DNA of 40,669 bases from a virus: IMG/VR virus record IMGVR_UViG_3300042868_008932, positions 1 to 40,669 of that record; one strand, written 5' to 3'. Positions 37,478 to 40,669 of the stretch are shown here, piece after piece; position 1 is the stretch's first letter, and each line of letters begins with the position of its first letter. A program made the translations under genes and the position numbers. The notes under the pieces were generated by a model. The model ran no database searches and was not told the origin of the DNA. It worked only from the letters and a program-made list of their open reading frames with translations.

Positions 37478-39658
37478 TTAACAAGTTAGACAACTTGAGT
37501 TTCTGGGTTGAAAACCCTGCTTTAGTGCCTGAAACTTCATCTGGGACAAAGTCTCAAAAGAGGATTGGGTGGTGAAATCTTGAATGGTGGCAACATCAAT
37601 ATCACCTTTGACAAATATACTTTGGTTGTTCCACACCAGGTTTGGGTGACGAGTGGCATCGGTCAGGGCCAATTGGGTGTCCAAGTCAAAGAAATCAGTA
37701 TGCAAATCTATAGATAAATCTTGTTTGTTCTGGGGTCTTTTATGTACCCCATTACTTTGGCGGTAAAGGCTTTCCTCAATTACTGGCTTATGGCCTCCAC
37801 CATTTATTCCAAGTCTTACCCTCTGCTTCCAATTATTATAATACTCAAAACTCTGGGCAATCGTATTTGTATTTCCCCAGTATTCAAGCATCGTGGAAAA
37901 GCAGTCAGCAGTATCAATTTTAATAATGTTGCTCAGAGAGTAAAGGTAACTCCCTGACTCCTCTGTATCCTGATATAGACCAAGTCGGTAGCAACCATTG
38001 GCTACTGCCGGAATAGTGCAGGAAGCATTAAAGTCCTTATTGGAAGTAACCTGGTATCCACCACTTATCTTCTCAAACTCTGGATAATCAAATGGAGCCT
38101 CATCTATCAACCGGATCTGAAAATTCACATTATAGTCCCCGATTACGCACGGCAATAACGAAGACTCAAATGTCACCGTTACCGTATCATCAGGATTAAT
38201 TACGCAGGACAAGGTATACCCGGTGATGCTTAGTGTATTTATGTAAGCTGCGAATTCTGATGCCGTAGTTAAGAATGCAAGAGGAATATCTTGAAGACTA
38301 CTATAAGCTAAAGTCGAAGCTTCCTGATTAAATGCGTAAAGTCCAAAGGTATATAATGGAGGATCTGATACCTCGGCATTTATATCAAGCCTTAAACTAT
38401 TAAATTCAAACTCGGTGTATTCTCGTCTGTAGACATAGGACACACAACACCCAGTCAAGGCATCTATAGCATCTCCAATCTTCTGTACAAATCCTCCATC
38501 CTCTTGGAATAGGCCAATCTTTACAGATTCCAAACCAGTCAGGTTTGCATCTACTTTATTTACATTAAACTGCCAAGTATCTCCAGGCTTGGCCGGCATT
38601 GGGTAAAACTCTGGACTCACATAGCAGGAGTCCACAAAGTCACAAAAGTCAAAATCGTAATAAGCACTAAAGTACAAATATGAACTGCCACTATCCGTAT
38701 TGTATGGAAGAGGTGTAGTATCTGAATATGCCGTAAGGAAATTGGATGATCCAGGAGAACCACCAACCCTGACAAACCTTTGCCATAGCCATTCTCCATC
38801 CAGTCTACCGACCATTGTGTAGGCATTGTTTGTCACAGACTCAACGCAATTGATTTGGATACGATCATAGGTCGCAGAAACATAGGACCAAGTCTTTGTC
38901 CATCCATCAGGCATACCCAAGGAATTATAGGTATCCTGGATGGTCAGGTAATTCGTATCAATTAAGCTTGTCTGAATAATCCTTTCCAGAAAGGTGACAA
39001 TATATGTCTCCTCACCAGTCTGGGCAGGAAGAGTAAACCTTTTGGCATTCTGCATAGGGTTTGCCAATACTGGGACTCTGGTTGGTTCGCCATTGCTATT
39101 AATCGTCCAGTTCTTCCCTCTGGCCAAACCGCTTGTGGCAATGTTTGTCCCAGAGTTGTATGAATAGGTCAAAGGGAAAATGGCAGATCCATATTGGTCC
39201 GCTATTATTATTGAATTGGCCACTTCAGCTTCCACCGGGATAGGCGAAGCATCAAAGGTCCCTGAATAAGCACCAACGGTATAACTTAGTAATGCAGCAC
39301 CTACTACCAGTTGGGTTGTAGGATTAAAGAAGCCATTGATGGTTATAATCTGACTTGAGTCAACTGCCGATAGGTCGGCATTGAATATATTGATATTGTA
39401 TTCGTAGTTTGGGCTATCGGCAATCTTCTGGATGGTAACCTCAAAGTCCCCGAAGTTCGGGAAGGCATTGTATGTACTTACAAATACCTTAACACCGGAA
39501 TACAACTGGTTAATCGTGAGTCCAGGCCAGTACCCTGATAGCCAAGATCCAAGGGCCACATAAAGGTCATTTTGCAGATTGCTGACAATTTGATTGTCTG
39601 GGTAAAACCCTGCATTCCAAGCAGTTTTAAACCGATAAAATGGATGTGGATTAGGCAT
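37478..39658 (-). CDS. large structural protein, tail-associated (726 aa)
   Basis: It starts MPNPHPFYRFKTAWNAGFYP and is long, rich in Tyr, Asn, Thr and Asp with many short beta segments and several Cys. No enzyme motif is visible. It follows the fibre and a 72-residue gene (8-bp overlap) in the same operon, so a tail-fibre partner or adhesin-like role is likely. I do not recognise the family. Confidence 0.6.
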   Translation of the reverse strand: MPNPHPFYRFKTAWNAGFYPDNQIVSNLQNDLYVALGSWLSGYWPGLTINQLYSGVKVFVSTYNAFPNFGDFEVTIQKIADSPNYEYNINIFNADLSAVDSSQIITINGFFNPTTQLVVGAALLSYTVGAYSGTFDASPIPVEAEVANSIIIADQYGSAIFPLTYSYNSGTNIATSGLARGKNWTINSNGEPTRVPVLANPMQNAKRFTLPAQTGEETYIVTFLERIIQTSLIDTNYLTIQDTYNSLGMPDGWTKTWSYVSATYDRIQINCVESVTNNAYTMVGRLDGEWLWQRFVRVGGSPGSSNFLTAYSDTTPLPYNTDSGSSYLYFSAYYDFDFCDFVDSCYVSPEFYPMPAKPGDTWQFNVNKVDANLTGLESVKIGLFQEDGGFVQKIGDAIDALTGCCVSYVYRREYTEFEFNSLRLDINAEVSDPPLYTFGLYAFNQEASTLAYSSLQDIPLAFLTTASEFAAYINTLSITGYTLSCVINPDDTVTVTFESSLLPCVIGDYNVNFQIRLIDEAPFDYPEFEKISGGYQVTSNKDFNASCTIPAVANGCYRLGLYQDTEESGSYLYSLSNIIKIDTADCFSTMLEYWGNTNTIAQSFEYYNNWKQRVRLGINGGGHKPVIEESLYRQSNGVHKRPQNKQDLSIDLHTDFFDLDTQLALTDATRHPNLVWNNQSIFVKGDIDVATIQDFTTQSSFETLSQMKFQALKQGFQPRNSSCLTC

Positions 39659-39869
39659 TAGGATTCAATGTATCATAAATCATCTGTGCCGAAGTCTGAA
39701 GGACTCCGTTGATGGTTGTTTCATTGGCAATGAATGTTGCAAAAAAACTATACTCATCATTTTGCAAGTGCATATTTATTTGATTCTCACTTACAATATC
39801 AAACAGAGAAGCCGAATAAACTAAATCCCTGAAAGTTACTAAGCCATCTAAAAACAAAAGTTCAACCAT
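39651..39869 (-). CDS. small hypothetical protein after the tail fibre (72 aa)
   Basis: The ATG at 39869 overlaps the fibre stop as TAATG, and its stop overlaps the next gene by 8 bp, so it is translationally coupled on both sides. It starts MVELLFLDGLVTFRDLVYSA and is acidic with NDEYSFFATFIANETTINGV in the second half. A fibre assembly or chaperone role is conceivable, but only from position. Confidence 0.6.
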   Translation of the reverse strand: MVELLFLDGLVTFRDLVYSASLFDIVSENQINMHLQNDEYSFFATFIANETTINGVLQTSAQMIYDTLNPNA

Positions 39870-40669
39870 TATAGTGGGGTTATTGACATATTTTGAACGG
39901 TTACCGTTTTGGAAGAGCCGGTTGCGCTAATTATTAAATATTGAGCAATAGACCAATCTGTTGGCAAAGTTACCGGAGGAGTACCAGTTCCATATCCAGT
40001 TGGAGTCAGTAAAGACCATCTGGTAGTATTATTTGGACTTCCAGAATTTATTGTCAAAAATCCTGACACATTACTTTGTAAAATTGACCCTGCTAATGTA
40101 GCGGTGTATAATTGCAATGCGCCACTTAAATTATTTGCAGAGTTAATTTTAAAAAAAATATTAACACCAACTCCTGATGACGGATATGACAACATTGAAT
40201 TGAACATAAGACCCTGACCTGCCGAAAAGGTGTTGGCAGGGATTAAGATACTTGTTACAATGGTTTCAGTTGCAGTTGGGGTTAGTGTTACCGCAGTAAA
40301 ATTTCTTAGATATTGAAGGATTGTTCCTCCTCCATTGTTTACCCAAGATAAATTACCTGAACCATCGGTCTGAATAACATATCCTGCTACCCCTGCGGTT
40401 GTTGGCAATGTCAAATCATAATCAGAACCTATTGCTTGAGCCTTTATCCCTATGGAATTACTACCACTCCCCGAAGGTTCTTTAATCCTGATTTCTCCTG
40501 CACTTGTACCATTTCCAAAAGTTTTAATCCCTGCAAATTCCTGCGTTGTTGTATTAACCAATCCAGTTACCGTAGCAGATGCCGAAGGGGCAATCGTATT
40601 TATTTGGGCAGTCTTCCATTGTGCAGGACTCGTAGTATTATCATAGTAAAGAGTATCGTTTAGGCTTGG
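39869..40669 (-). CDS. tail fibre protein, C-terminal part (continuation of the gene at 1-1186)
   Basis: This is the downstream half of the junction-spanning fibre gene; 40543-40669 is the duplicated end. Codon phase agrees: position 40561 here equals position 19 in the first copy, in the same frame as the ATG at 1186. An internal ATG at 40561 looks like a start only in the linear record. The protein continues with IKTFGNGTSAGEIRI and a SDYDLTLPTTAG motif, both typical of fibre repeats, then a beta-rich tail ending MSITPL. Its stop overlaps the next gene's start in a TAATG arrangement at 39869. Confidence is high that it is one gene, moderate on the fibre role. Confidence 0.75.
   Translation of the reverse strand, partial: PSLNDTLYYDNTTSPAQWKTAQINTIAPSASATVTGLVNTTTQEFAGIKTFGNGTSAGEIRIKEPSGSGSNSIGIKAQAIGSDYDLTLPTTAGVAGYVIQTDGSGNLSWVNNGGGTILQYLRNFTAVTLTPTATETIVTSILIPANTFSAGQGLMFNSMLSYPSSGVGVNIFFKINSANNLSGALQLYTATLAGSILQSNVSGFLTINSGSPNNTTRWSLLTPTGYGTGTPPVTLPTDWSIAQYLIISATGSSKTVTVQNMSITPL
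40543..40669. repeat. 127-bp terminal direct repeat, right copy
   Basis: Exact second copy of bases 1-127. Removing one copy gives a circle of 40,542 bp. It lies inside the tail fibre coding sequence. Confidence 0.95.

Noticed and set aside
1-40669. tRNA genes, integrase and lysogeny repressor
   Set aside because: None could be recognised on reading both strands; small RHH-like and HTH-like proteins alone do not show lysogeny.

Overview
The window is a complete, circularly assembled genome of a tailed phage. The first 127 bases are repeated exactly as the last 127 (1-127 = 40543-40669), so the unique circle is 40,542 bp. A large terminase with ATPase and nuclease motifs, a portal candidate, a Mu-F-like minor head protein, a capsid candidate, a 1037-residue tape measure protein and the lack of any recognisable sheath gene point to a siphovirus. 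The host is most likely a member of the Bacteroidota. Start sites mostly lack Shine-Dalgarno sequences, many genes follow a TTG-N(16-22)-TAnnTTTG promoter (the Bacteroidetes -33/-7 type), and the domain families (GP88, DUF6291, DUF4417, tape-measure type) are common in phages of that phylum. I see no integrase, lysogeny repressor, DNA polymerase, replicative helicase or tRNA gene, so a lytic phage that leans on host replication enzymes is the simplest reading.

Layout. On the minus strand, read from high to low coordinates and across the circle junction, lies a long packaging/nucleotide/structural block: collapsed ParB-methylase, DUF5681, small genes, DUF3310, ThyX, terminase, a frameshifting tail chaperone, tape measure, tail protein, tail fibre (split by the linear ends, 1-1186 plus 39869-40542), two further tail genes, a tail-tube candidate, portal, minor head protein, two connector-type proteins, GT25 glycosyltransferase, scaffold candidate and capsid (26605-27744). 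Plus-strand islands with their own promoters interrupt this block: DUF4417, a C5 cytosine methyltransferase cassette and small genes. Around 13-14.2 kb sits a small cluster with a SAM methyltransferase. From 14.2 to 15.49 kb is the largest gene-free stretch, full of repeats. From 15.5 to 18.5 kb are short minus-strand genes with duplicated promoter/leader modules. From 18.6 to 19.8 kb is a plus-strand lysis cassette (M15 endolysin, two membrane-linked proteins, holin), then a terminator, a promoter and a putative virion gene. From 20.9 to 24.9 kb is a minus-strand replication/nuclease block. From 24.9 to 26.5 kb, on plus, are a duplicated-domain putative regulator, an SSB-like protein and Gp157.

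How it works together: the DUF6291 protein, its partner gene, the SSB-like protein, Gp157 and two nucleases (VRR-NUC, PD-(D/E)XK) probably start and support replication on host machinery, and ThyX supplies dTMP. The C5 methyltransferase probably protects the DNA. Late genes are segmented by rho-independent terminators placed directly in front of new promoters. The most notable hidden signals are (i) a programmed -1 frameshift in the tail chaperone gene, (ii) a second gene overprinted inside the C5 methyltransferase gene, (iii) a ParB-methylase fusion that has lost its catalytic body, and (iv) the repeat-rich gene-free region with a possible three-way junction and about 30 tandem 8-bp units. 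All functional calls were made from sequence by eye, without database searches.
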